From the NCBI RefSeq assembly GCF_014641635.1, contig NZ_BMIC01000001.1, positions 564,641 to 628,640 on the forward strand: DNA of 64,000 nt. Direction: 5' to 3'. Below are positions 40,308 to 47,686 of this stretch, piece by piece. The translations under genes and the position numbers were made by a program. Under the pieces are notes generated by a model. It saw only the letters and a list, made by a program, of their open reading frames with translations. It ran no database searches and was not told the origin of the DNA. Each line of letters begins with the position of its first letter. Within the stretch, counting starts at the first letter, position 1. This stretch comes from Aquaticitalea lipolytica (lineage in GTDB: Bacteria > Bacteroidota > Bacteroidia > Flavobacteriales > Flavobacteriaceae).

Positions 40308-40315
40308 CAAAGATA
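40308..40315 (-). promoter_or_regulatory. -7 box of the radical SAM gene, placed for a leaderless mRNA
   Basis: TATCTTTG on the minus strand ends four bases before the ATG at 40303. No TTG is seen at the usual distance, so support comes from the -7 box alone. Confidence 0.45.
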
Positions 40316-40396
40316 GAATTCTATACAATGAAATTAATTTAATTTGTACTCTTTTAGATAGAAACAAAAAAAATTAAAACAAAATAACTGTTAAAT

Positions 40397-40412
40397 TACG
40401 TAGAACTACGTA
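40397..40412. promoter_or_regulatory. 16-bp palindrome before the methyltransferase operon
   Basis: TACGTAG-AA-CTACGTA, two perfect 7-base arms. It lies between the divergent radical SAM and methyltransferase genes; candidate operator or methylation target. Confidence 0.5.
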
Positions 40413-40439
40413 TTTCATATCTCGTATTTAAAAACTAAC

Positions 40440-40449
40440 TTCGCTTAAC
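40440..40449. repeat. Left 10-bp inverted end of the methyltransferase cassette
   Basis: TTCGCTTAAC, the exact inverse of GTTAAGCGAA at 43716-43725 on the other side of the two-gene cassette. Confidence 0.5.
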
Positions 40450-40463
40450 TATCGATATCGATA
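40450..40463. promoter_or_regulatory. 14-bp perfect palindrome TATCGATATCGATA
   Basis: Self-complementary over all 14 bases, directly next to the left inverted end and 57 bp before the methyltransferase ATG. Confidence 0.5.
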
Positions 40464-40520
40464 ATTTAAACAATCCATATCGTCGCATTGGCAAAATTTA
40501 AAAAAACTGCATCAATATTA

Positions 40521-41786
40521 ATGAAATTAAAAACTGCAAAAAAAACATTGAACGTAATCTATAATCAAGATGCTAGAAATATTTTAGATACAATTGATTC
40601 TAACACAAAGGTTACAACAACAATTACTTCTCCTCCATACTATGATATGAAAGACTATGATTCTGATAATCAAGTAGGATATGGACAAACTTATGAGGAA
40701 TATTTAAATGATTTAAAATCAATTTTTGCAGGTGTATTTGAAATCACGGAACAGAATGGGACATTATGGATAATAATAGACACATTCAAAAGAAATAATC
40801 AGGTAATCACTTTACCTTTTGATCTGTCTAATAAACTAAAAGAAATTGGATGGCTGCTTCAAGATGTAATTATTTGGAAAAAGGATAAAACAGTTCCTTG
40901 GTCGACAAATGGATTTATGCAACGTAAGTTTGAATATATTCTATTCTTTTCGAAAACAGCAAATTACAAATCAAATAAGGATAGTGTTAGAGTTTATGAC
41001 ACCTCACAATTAAAAAAATGGTGGATAAAATATCCTGAAAGATATAATCCGAAAGGGAAAGCTTTAGATGAAGTATGGGAATTTCCCATTCCAACTCAAG
41101 GCTCTTGGGGAGAAGAATATATAAGACATTTCTGCCCTTTACCCCAAAATATGGTTGCGACAATGATTCAAATAAGTACAGACGAAAATGATAATATACT
41201 AGATCCTTTCGCAGGTAGTGGAACAGTTCTTTCACAATCTGCATATATGAAAAGAAACTATATCGGATTTGAATTAAATAAAAATTACATTTCAATGTTT
41301 AAAGAATATTTAGAAAAGACATTTTCTAAATATAGAAAGGAGTATGAGCTTGTTATTCAAAATAAAGATCAAGGAGATTTTGAAAATCGTATTCTCAATT
41401 TAAGATCTCTAAAATTCGCTCGTGTGTTAATTGCTAATATTGAGAAAAACATCGATTTTAAGAATTTTAAAATTTTTGTTGTACCAAAAAAAGCCAGTAA
41501 TATAAAGCACAAATTACTCAAAGTTGAATATCAAATTATTGGTCAAGTTGATGAAACTATTTTTACTGATGAAGCAAAAAAAATAATCAATAAAGCCCCT
41601 TTATCAAAATTTGGTATAGAGCCAATATTCAAATTTATTGAAGCTAAAAAGTTTAATCATAAAAATCATTTTGGTTATACAAAAACCAATACATATTCTT
41701 ATGTAAAAAACTCTGATCTAGATTCTCCTAAAATAAGAGTCATAAGCAAAATTTGCGTTGACTTAAATGAAAATGATTACTTATAA
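40521..41786 (+). CDS. DNA methyltransferase, beta class (N4-C or N6-A)
   Basis: 421 residues from the ATG at 40521; a TTG at 40488 would add 11. The catalytic motif IV TSPPYYD comes first (residue ~36) and the SAM-binding motif I DPFAGSGTVLSQSA later (residue ~228), the order of beta-class enzymes. A Ser before PPY is most common in N4-cytosine enzymes, but N6-adenine cannot be excluded. After residue ~270 there is an extra C-terminal domain of about 150 residues, perhaps for target recognition. It is followed after 9 bp by the DGQHR gene; no separate restriction enzyme gene is present. Confidence 0.9.
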   Translation: MKLKTAKKTLNVIYNQDARNILDTIDSNTKVTTTITSPPYYDMKDYDSDNQVGYGQTYEEYLNDLKSIFAGVFEITEQNGTLWIIIDTFKRNNQVITLPFDLSNKLKEIGWLLQDVIIWKKDKTVPWSTNGFMQRKFEYILFFSKTANYKSNKDSVRVYDTSQLKKWWIKYPERYNPKGKALDEVWEFPIPTQGSWGEEYIRHFCPLPQNMVATMIQISTDENDNILDPFAGSGTVLSQSAYMKRNYIGFELNKNYISMFKEYLEKTFSKYRKEYELVIQNKDQGDFENRILNLRSLKFARVLIANIEKNIDFKNFKIFVVPKKASNIKHKLLKVEYQIIGQVDETIFTDEAKKIINKAPLSKFGIEPIFKFIEAKKFNHKNHFGYTKTNTYSYVKNSDLDSPKIRVISKICVDLNENDYL

Positions 41787-41795
41787 ACTTCTCGT

Positions 41796-43577
41796 ATGGC
41801 TAAAACAAAAACAAGAAAAAAGACACCAAGTAAAAAGCTTTCTCCACAAGAAAAAGCTATAAGGAAAGAGAAAAGAGATCAAAGAAACGAAATTTCAACT
41901 ATTCTTAAGAATATTGGATTTCAAAGATTACCATACATAGACGGAAAGCATTTCGAATATAACAATCGAAAAACGGAAATGGATGATGTTTTTATAAGTG
42001 AAAATATCATTTTATTAGTAGAATATACTATTGGTGATCCTAAAGATCATCTATTTGCAAAAAAAATATTCTATGACAAAGTCAATCTAGATAAACGAAA
42101 TTTTATAGATTTTTTATTAAAAGAAGAAAAACTAAAAAGTTTTAAAAAACATTATGAAGAAAACATTGAAGGTAATTATTCAAAAAATGAATTAAGGTTA
42201 CAAATTCTATATTGTTCCAAAAAAACCATATCAGAAGAACATAAAGATTTAATTGAAAATGTAACGTTTTTCGATTATCATATTGTGCAATACTTTAAAA
42301 GTCTAACTAAAGTAATTAAAAGGTCTAGTAAATATGAATTTTTAGAATTTATCAAAATTCCAATTGAGGACTATGGTTCAAATATTAAAAATTCATCACT
42401 TGGATCCTCCAATAAATTTTCAGGACACATTCTTCCAGAAGAAAAAAGCTCTTTTGATGAAGGTTATAAAATAGTATCATTTTATATTGATGCGGAATCA
42501 TTACTAAAAAGATCATATGTTCTAAGACAAAATGGATGGCGTGATATTGAAAATGTTGGACACTATCAGCGTATGTTTGAATCAAAGAAAATATCTAGTA
42601 TGAGAAGATATTTAACTGATAAGAACAGAGTTTTTATTAACAATATAATCTCGACAATATCAATCGATAAAATTAAACTATATGACAAAGAAGATAATCT
42701 TCTAACAGTAAATGATAATGGACAATTTGTTGGAGAAAATGCAACAGAAGTGACACCTGCTCTGATTGAAATTAATGATGAATGTAATATTATTGGTTTG
42801 ATTGATGGGCAACATAGAACTTATGCTTATCACGAAGGAGATGATCAATTTGAACCTAAAATTGCGAAATTGAGAACCATTCAAAATTTATTGGTTACAG
42901 GAATTCTTTTTCCTAAAATTGAAAGCAAGCAAGCTAGATTAAAATTTGAAGCTAATTTATTCTTGGAAATAAATTCTAATCAAACTAATGTAAGATCTCA
43001 ATTAAAACAAGAAATAGAATTAATGATTAGTCCTTTTTCATCAGTTGCAATTGGCAAACGAATATTAGCAGGATTAAACAAAAGCGGACCTATTGGAAAT
43101 TTAATAGAACAATATTGGTATGAAAAAGGAAAGATTAAAACTGCTTCGATTGTTAGTTTTGGGTTGAGACCGTTAATAAAAATTGAAGATGTTAAGGCTC
43201 AAGACAGTATTTATGTTATTTGGAGTAATCCTGATAAACAAAAACTGAAACAAAAAGACAACAAAGAGTTTGATTTGCTTGAGGAGTACATTCAATTCTC
43301 TGTTGAAAAAATTAGAGATTTATTAATTGCTCTGAAAATGAATTTGGATAGTGATCAATGGAAAACTTACAGTCCAGGAAATCCAAAAGGTTTATTAACA
43401 GTAACTTTTATAAACGGTGTATTGAATGTTTTAAGATTACTGATAGAAAATAACAAAGTTTCTACAGTTGATACTTACAAAACAAAATTGAAAAACATTG
43501 ACAAATTTGATTTCAAGCAATTTAAATCAAGTCAATATCGAAAAATGGGAGAAGCTATTTATAAGAAATACTTCTGA
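41796..43577 (+). CDS. DGQHR domain protein with nuclease-like N-terminal region
   Basis: 593 residues. The hallmark GLIDGQHRTYAY is at residues 334-345, followed by NLFLEINSNQTNVRSQLKQEI, as in DndB and other DGQHR proteins linked to DNA-modification islands. The first ~190 residues differ from DndB: a Lys-rich start, a helix (NEISTILKNIGF), then EMDDVFISENIILLVEYT, the spacing of a PD-(D/E)XK nuclease core (D63/D64, E76) but with Thr78 in the usual Lys place. It may be an inactive or altered nuclease fold (inference). It is co-transcribed with the methyltransferase. An operon with only these two genes suggests a compact modification-dependent system or a regulator of the methyltransferase. 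Confidence 0.85.
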   Translation: MAKTKTRKKTPSKKLSPQEKAIRKEKRDQRNEISTILKNIGFQRLPYIDGKHFEYNNRKTEMDDVFISENIILLVEYTIGDPKDHLFAKKIFYDKVNLDKRNFIDFLLKEEKLKSFKKHYEENIEGNYSKNELRLQILYCSKKTISEEHKDLIENVTFFDYHIVQYFKSLTKVIKRSSKYEFLEFIKIPIEDYGSNIKNSSLGSSNKFSGHILPEEKSSFDEGYKIVSFYIDAESLLKRSYVLRQNGWRDIENVGHYQRMFESKKISSMRRYLTDKNRVFINNIISTISIDKIKLYDKEDNLLTVNDNGQFVGENATEVTPALIEINDECNIIGLIDGQHRTYAYHEGDDQFEPKIAKLRTIQNLLVTGILFPKIESKQARLKFEANLFLEINSNQTNVRSQLKQEIELMISPFSSVAIGKRILAGLNKSGPIGNLIEQYWYEKGKIKTASIVSFGLRPLIKIEDVKAQDSIYVIWSNPDKQKLKQKDNKEFDLLEEYIQFSVEKIRDLLIALKMNLDSDQWKTYSPGNPKGLLTVTFINGVLNVLRLLIENNKVSTVDTYKTKLKNIDKFDFKQFKSSQYRKMGEAIYKKYF

Positions 43578-43587
43578 AAAAAACTTT

Positions 43588-43722
43588 GCCTAACAACGTA
43601 TATAAAAAATAGCGGTTTTAGTGCTTAAACGAAAGATAAATAATAAAATAAAGGTCAGTTATAAACCGAAAAGTTAGTGTTTAAAATCCTAAACCTTACT
43701 GCGCATAACGCAGAGGTTAAGC
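43588..43722. other. attC-like 135-bp element at the cassette 3' end
   Basis: It begins GCCTAAC (fits RYYYAAC) and ends GTTAAGC (fits GTTRRRY); the two can pair over 7 bases with one G-U. Inside, CGTaTAT can pair with ATAACG leaving one base unpaired, as in attC L boxes. TTAGTG(C/T)TTAAA occurs twice inside. No integron integrase is in the window, so the label rests on pattern only. Confidence 0.4.
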
Positions 43723-43725
43723 GAA
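43716..43725. repeat. Right 10-bp inverted end of the cassette
   Basis: GTTAAGCGAA, the reverse complement of TTCGCTTAAC at 40440-40449. It overlaps the right box of the attC-like element. Confidence 0.5.
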
Positions 43726-43744
43726 CCATCAAACCCAACCATAA

Positions 43745-43772
43745 AAAAACCTGAACTTTCGTTCAGGTTTTT
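43745..43772. terminator. Bidirectional terminator
   Basis: AAAAACCTGAAC / GTTCAGGTTTTT with a TTTC loop between the convergent DGQHR and cysteine-synthase-type genes. Confidence 0.85.
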
Positions 43773-43781
43773 ATTTTTATA

Positions 43782-43806
43782 GATACTGAAACAAGTTCAG
43801 TATGAC
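43782..43806. repeat. Dispersed hairpin repeat, TGAACTTG type
   Basis: TACTGAA-ACAAG-TTCAGTA followed by TGACA. A close relative lies at 52552-52576. Confidence 0.7.
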
Positions 43807-43842
43807 AAGGTTATTATTGTTGCTACATGCTACTCGTTATGG

Positions 43843-43866
43843 CACTTCGACTCCGCTCAGTGAGAC
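43843..43866. repeat. Dispersed hairpin repeat, CACT type
   Basis: CACT-TCGACTCCGCTC-AGTG followed by AGACA, ending just before the stop codon of the next gene. Confidence 0.6.
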
Positions 43867-43873
43867 AAAAAGA

Positions 43874-44854
43874 CTAGTCGATATAGCCCATTTTTTTCAT
43901 CCAATCGTCGTTAAACATTTTACCAACATAACGGCTACCATGGTCGTGAAATAATACCACAACCACATCGTCTTTAGTAAAGTGTTCTTTAAGTTGTAAG
44001 AGTCCTTTAATAGCTGCACCAGCACTATTACCTAAAAACATACCTTCTTGTTTTGCTAATAGTTGTGTATATACCGCAGCATCTTTATCAGTTACTTTAG
44101 TAAAGCCATCGATAATACTAAAATCGACATTTTCTGGTAATATATCTTCGCCAATACCTTCGGTAACGTAAGGGTAAATTTCTTTTTCATCGAAAATACC
44201 AGTTTCGTGGTATTTTTTAAACACCGAACCATAAGTATCGATTCCCCAAACTTTAATATTAGGGTTTTGCTCTTTTAGGTATTTACCAACACCAGAGATA
44301 GTACCACCAGTACCAACACCAACCACAAAATGTGTGACTTTACCATCGGTTTGTTCCCAGATTTCTGGTCCTGTGCTTTGGTAATGTGCTTTGGCATTAC
44401 TTGGGTTATCGTATTGGTTTACATACCATGAGTTTGGTACTTCGGTTGCTAATCGTTTTGATACAGAATAGTACGAACGAGGATCGGTTGGCTCAACATC
44501 AGTTGGGCAAACAACAACCTCAGCTCCTACTGCGCGAAGTATGTCCATTTTTTCTTTAGACTGCTTGTCGGACAACACAAAAATACATTTGTAACCTTTT
44601 ACAATGGCTGCTAATGCTAAACCCATTCCTGTATTTCCTGAAGTACCTTCTATAATGGTTCCTCCTGGTTTTAGGCGACCGTCGGCTTCGGCATCTTCAA
44701 TCATGGTTAATGCCATTCGGTCTTTTGTAGAGTTGCCAGGATTAAAGGTTTCGTATTTTGCTAATACTAAACAAGGTAAATCTGCTGTGAGTTTATTTAT
44801 TTGTACTAATGGTGTGTTACCTATAGTTTCTAATATGTTTTTTGCGTATTTCAT
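43874..44854 (-). CDS. Cysteine synthase / cystathionine beta-synthase family protein
   Basis: 326 residues from the ATG at 44854; an upstream TTG at 44875 falls inside the -7 box and is rejected. Fold type II PLP signatures: ETFNPGNSTKDRMALTMI with the PLP Lys, EGTSGNTGMGLALAA, and the phosphate loop GVGTGGTISGVGKYL. The GIDTYGSVFKKYHETG segment is closer to cystathionine beta-synthase than to CysK, but there is no regulatory CBS pair. It makes cysteine or cystathionine from an activated serine. Confidence 0.9.
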   Translation of the reverse strand: MKYAKNILETIGNTPLVQINKLTADLPCLVLAKYETFNPGNSTKDRMALTMIEDAEADGRLKPGGTIIEGTSGNTGMGLALAAIVKGYKCIFVLSDKQSKEKMDILRAVGAEVVVCPTDVEPTDPRSYYSVSKRLATEVPNSWYVNQYDNPSNAKAHYQSTGPEIWEQTDGKVTHFVVGVGTGGTISGVGKYLKEQNPNIKVWGIDTYGSVFKKYHETGIFDEKEIYPYVTEGIGEDILPENVDFSIIDGFTKVTDKDAAVYTQLLAKQEGMFLGNSAGAAIKGLLQLKEHFTKDDVVVVLFHDHGSRYVGKMFNDDWMKKMGYID

Positions 44855-44872
44855 TCTGTTAATTTTGCGATG

Positions 44873-44903
44873 CAAAGGTAGTTTTATTATTTGCGATTTA
44901 CAA
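44873..44903 (-). promoter_or_regulatory. Promoter of the cysteine synthase-type gene
   Basis: TTG (44903-44901), 20 bases, TACCTTTG (44880-44873): full consensus match. Leader of about 13-15 bases to the ATG at 44854. Confidence 0.75.
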
Positions 44904-44910
44904 TTTTTGT

Positions 44911-45196
44911 GTTAGTGATTGAGTTAATTGTTAATTGTATCTCGACTGCGCTCGATATGACATTCGACTGCGCTCGATATGACAATATTAAATAGATAGA
45001 TTCCGCATCGTAGTGCGGAATGACAAACTATAGAGAATTTATTTTTTACTTTTTACTAATGCCTTTTAACTATTGCCTTTTTCGCGTTAGTGATTGAGGC
45101 GATTGTTTGAGCTCTTTAAAACTGTATCTCGACTGCGCTCGATATGACAGTTTTAAAAGCGAGTGACGAAAGCTCGACCTGAAAGGTAACGCCCAA
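44911..45196. other. Intergenic region rich in dispersed hairpin repeats
   Basis: Holds TCTCGACTGCGCTCGATATGACA at 44940-44962 and 45127-45149, a shorter tandem copy at 44964-44984, and the ATTCCGCA/TGCGGAAT hairpin with TGACA at 44999-45025. GTTAGTGATTGAG stands before both main copies (44911 and ~45083), so a larger unit was duplicated. Confidence 0.75.
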
Positions 45197-46435
45197 CTAC
45201 TCGAAACGAATGGCTTTTACTGGTGATATTTTTGTGATGATGATTGAAGGGATAAGCAATATAAGTAAACACACTACGAATGTGCCTATATTGAGCAGCA
45301 GGATATAATCTAAACTAATATAGGCTGGAATGGTGCTCATGTGATACTCTTCGGGATTTGGGAATTTTATGATGCCTGTATATTTTTGAATAAACAACAT
45401 GCTTAACCCAATGAGATTTCCCCAAAATAAACCTAAGCCTATAAGATAGGTTGCGTTGTATAAAAACACTTTGCGTATGCTCCAATTGTTGCTACCCAAT
45501 GCTTTGAGAATACCTATCATTTGTGTGCGCTCGAGGATTAATACGAGTAAGGCTGTTATCATGTTAATTGCTGCAACGATAATCATTATACCTATAATGC
45601 CATAAGTGTTGTTGTCGAATATTTTTATCCACTCGAATACTGACGCGTATTTTTGTTCTACAGTTTCGGCATTGAGGTTAGAAGGTGTGGCTTGGTACAC
45701 TTCGACGCCTTTATATTGTATTTGAGAGAAATCGTCAATAAACACCTCGAAATTGCCTATTTGGTCTTCGTCCCATTTATTAAGACGTTGCACATGACGA
45801 AGGTCGCCAATTACGAATTTTTCGTCCAGCTCCTGAAACCCTGAGTTGTAAATACCTACCACTTTAAAGGTACGCTGAAACGGAATTTCGTTAGCGCTTT
45901 CTTTACCAAATAGCGTTTGGAAGCTATCGCCTACTTTAAAGTGTAATCGGTTAGCCAAGTACTGCGAAATAAGGACTTCGCTATTCATATCTTTTGAATA
46001 GTCTGGTAAACGACCATCGACCAAGAACTCTTTAAAATACGTCCAATTATAATCGTTACCTACGCCTTTTAATACAATGCCTTCAAAATCGGTTTCGGTA
46101 CGTACAACGCCAAACTTGGTTGCTACTGCCTGTACGTGTTTTATACCTTCGATGTTTTTAAACTTCGGATAAAATTCTTGATGTATGGAGATTGGTTTTT
46201 CTGACTCGTCGGACACATTGGTATCATAATTGGTAATGGTAATATCTCCATTAAAAGCTACGACTTTATCGCGTATTTTTTGCTGGAGCCCAATTCCTGT
46301 AGCAATGGCAATGAGCATAACTATAATTCCGATAGCAATTGCGGCAATTCCAATTTTTATAATTGGTGCCGAAACACTACTTTTATACGCTTTACTGCCT
46401 ATAATACGTTTAGCTAAAAATAACTCGTAATTCAA
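45197..46435 (-). CDS. LolC/LolE-type ABC transporter permease
   Basis: 412 residues. One N-terminal helix (IIKIGIAAIAIGIIVMLIAIATGI) followed by a ~220-residue periplasmic MacB-like domain and three C-terminal helices (FtsX fold). LQQKIRDKVVAFNGDITI right after helix 1 is typical of LolC/E in Bacteroidota. It would release lipoproteins from the inner membrane, with an ATPase encoded elsewhere. Start codon is TTG at 46435; MNYELFLAKRII is the family start, so no later ATG is better. It is divergent from namZ with only 9 bp between start codons. Confidence 0.88.
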   Translation of the reverse strand: MNYELFLAKRIIGSKAYKSSVSAPIIKIGIAAIAIGIIVMLIAIATGIGLQQKIRDKVVAFNGDITITNYDTNVSDESEKPISIHQEFYPKFKNIEGIKHVQAVATKFGVVRTETDFEGIVLKGVGNDYNWTYFKEFLVDGRLPDYSKDMNSEVLISQYLANRLHFKVGDSFQTLFGKESANEIPFQRTFKVVGIYNSGFQELDEKFVIGDLRHVQRLNKWDEDQIGNFEVFIDDFSQIQYKGVEVYQATPSNLNAETVEQKYASVFEWIKIFDNNTYGIIGIMIIVAAINMITALLVLILERTQMIGILKALGSNNWSIRKVFLYNATYLIGLGLFWGNLIGLSMLFIQKYTGIIKFPNPEEYHMSTIPAYISLDYILLLNIGTFVVCLLILLIPSIIITKISPVKAIRFE

Positions 46436-46444
46436 AATTAATGT

Positions 46445-47686
46445 ATGCGTTTTAAGATGTTCAAAAATACAGTTTTATTATTTGTTTTGGTATTGATTTC
46501 TTGTGGAAACTTTTCGAAGCGTGATGACCAATCTAACACAAATGATACTACCGAAGAAAGTAACGATATAATTGCTGAAGAAATTGCAGTAGGTGCTAAC
46601 CAAACAGAGCTGTATTTACCATTGCTTAAAGGTAAAAACGTTGGTATTGTTGCCAATCAGAGTTCGGTTATTTTTAAACGTGATAACAATACTTACACGC
46701 ATAGTGTAGATTCGTTACTTGCGATGCATATTGCTGTAAAAAAAGTATTTGCTCCAGAGCATGGTTTTAGAGGTACTGCTGATGCTGGAGAAGTTATAAA
46801 AGATGGTGTAGATACAAAAACTGGAATCCCAATTATTTCACTTTATGGTGACAATAAAAAACCAAAACCAGAGCAGCTAAAAGGTATTGACCTTATGGTT
46901 TTTGACCTTCAAGATGTTGGCACTCGTTTTTACACCTACATTTCTACTTTACACTATGTTATGGAGGCTTGTGCAGAAGCTAATATTCCTGTTATTATTT
47001 TTGACAGACCAAATCCAAATGGTCATTATGTTGATGGACCAATTTTAGAGCCAGAACATAAAAGTTTTGTTGGTATGCATCCAATTCCTGTGGTTCATGG
47101 GATGACCATTGGCGAATATGCCAAAATGATTAATGGAGAACAATGGTTAAACAAAGGTGTGCAATGTGAATTGACTGTGATTCCTATTAAAAATTATACT
47201 CACAAAACTGCTTATAGTTTGCCTATTAAACCATCGCCAAACTTACCTAATGATACTTCGATAAATTTATATCCAAGTTTGTGCTTTTTTGAAGGTACTA
47301 ATGTGAGTGTAGGTCGTGGTACACATAAGCAATTTCAGGTTTATGGAAGTCCGTATTTGTATAAAGATTATTATACTTTTAAATTTGTACCTCAACCTAA
47401 CGAAGGCGCAAAAACGCCACCTCATCAAGGTAAAATGTGTTTTGGAAAAGATTTAAGTAATTCGGAAGCTTTAAGTACTTTAGATTTAAGTTTTCTAATT
47501 GAAGCCTACAATCATACTGTAGATAAAAAGATATTTTTTAATGCTTTTTTTACCAAATTGGCTGGAACTACAACACTACAACAACAGATAGAAGAAGGTC
47601 TGTCTGAAAAAGAGATTAAAGCTACTTGGGCTAAAGGTCTTAAAGAATTTAAAAACATGCGTAAAACCTATTTGATTTATAACTAA
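46445..47686 (+). CDS. namZ: DUF1343 protein, exo-beta-N-acetylmuramidase NamZ type
   Basis: 413 residues. The start is a lipoprotein signal with lipobox LISC (Cys ~19). DUF1343 motifs: GIVANQSSV, FAPEHGFRGTADAGE, GIDLMVFDLQDVGTRFYTYISTLHY, FDRPNPNGHYVDGP and SPNLPN. The family founder NamZ removes MurNAc from the non-reducing end of peptidoglycan fragments. An alternative start is at 46457. It overlaps the next gene by one base, a serine hydrolase, suggesting a peptidoglycan recycling pair. Confidence 0.9.
   Translation: MRFKMFKNTVLLFVLVLISCGNFSKRDDQSNTNDTTEESNDIIAEEIAVGANQTELYLPLLKGKNVGIVANQSSVIFKRDNNTYTHSVDSLLAMHIAVKKVFAPEHGFRGTADAGEVIKDGVDTKTGIPIISLYGDNKKPKPEQLKGIDLMVFDLQDVGTRFYTYISTLHYVMEACAEANIPVIIFDRPNPNGHYVDGPILEPEHKSFVGMHPIPVVHGMTIGEYAKMINGEQWLNKGVQCELTVIPIKNYTHKTAYSLPIKPSPNLPNDTSINLYPSLCFFEGTNVSVGRGTHKQFQVYGSPYLYKDYYTFKFVPQPNEGAKTPPHQGKMCFGKDLSNSEALSTLDLSFLIEAYNHTVDKKIFFNAFFTKLAGTTTLQQQIEEGLSEKEIKATWAKGLKEFKNMRKTYLIYN

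Noticed and set aside
40521-43577. Ordinary type II restriction-modification pair
   Set aside because: The second gene has a DGQHR domain and not a clear restriction enzyme; the nuclease-like region lacks the lysine.
44855-44875. Upstream TTG start for the cysteine synthase-type gene
   Set aside because: The TTG overlaps the TACCTTTG promoter box, so it would not be in the mRNA.
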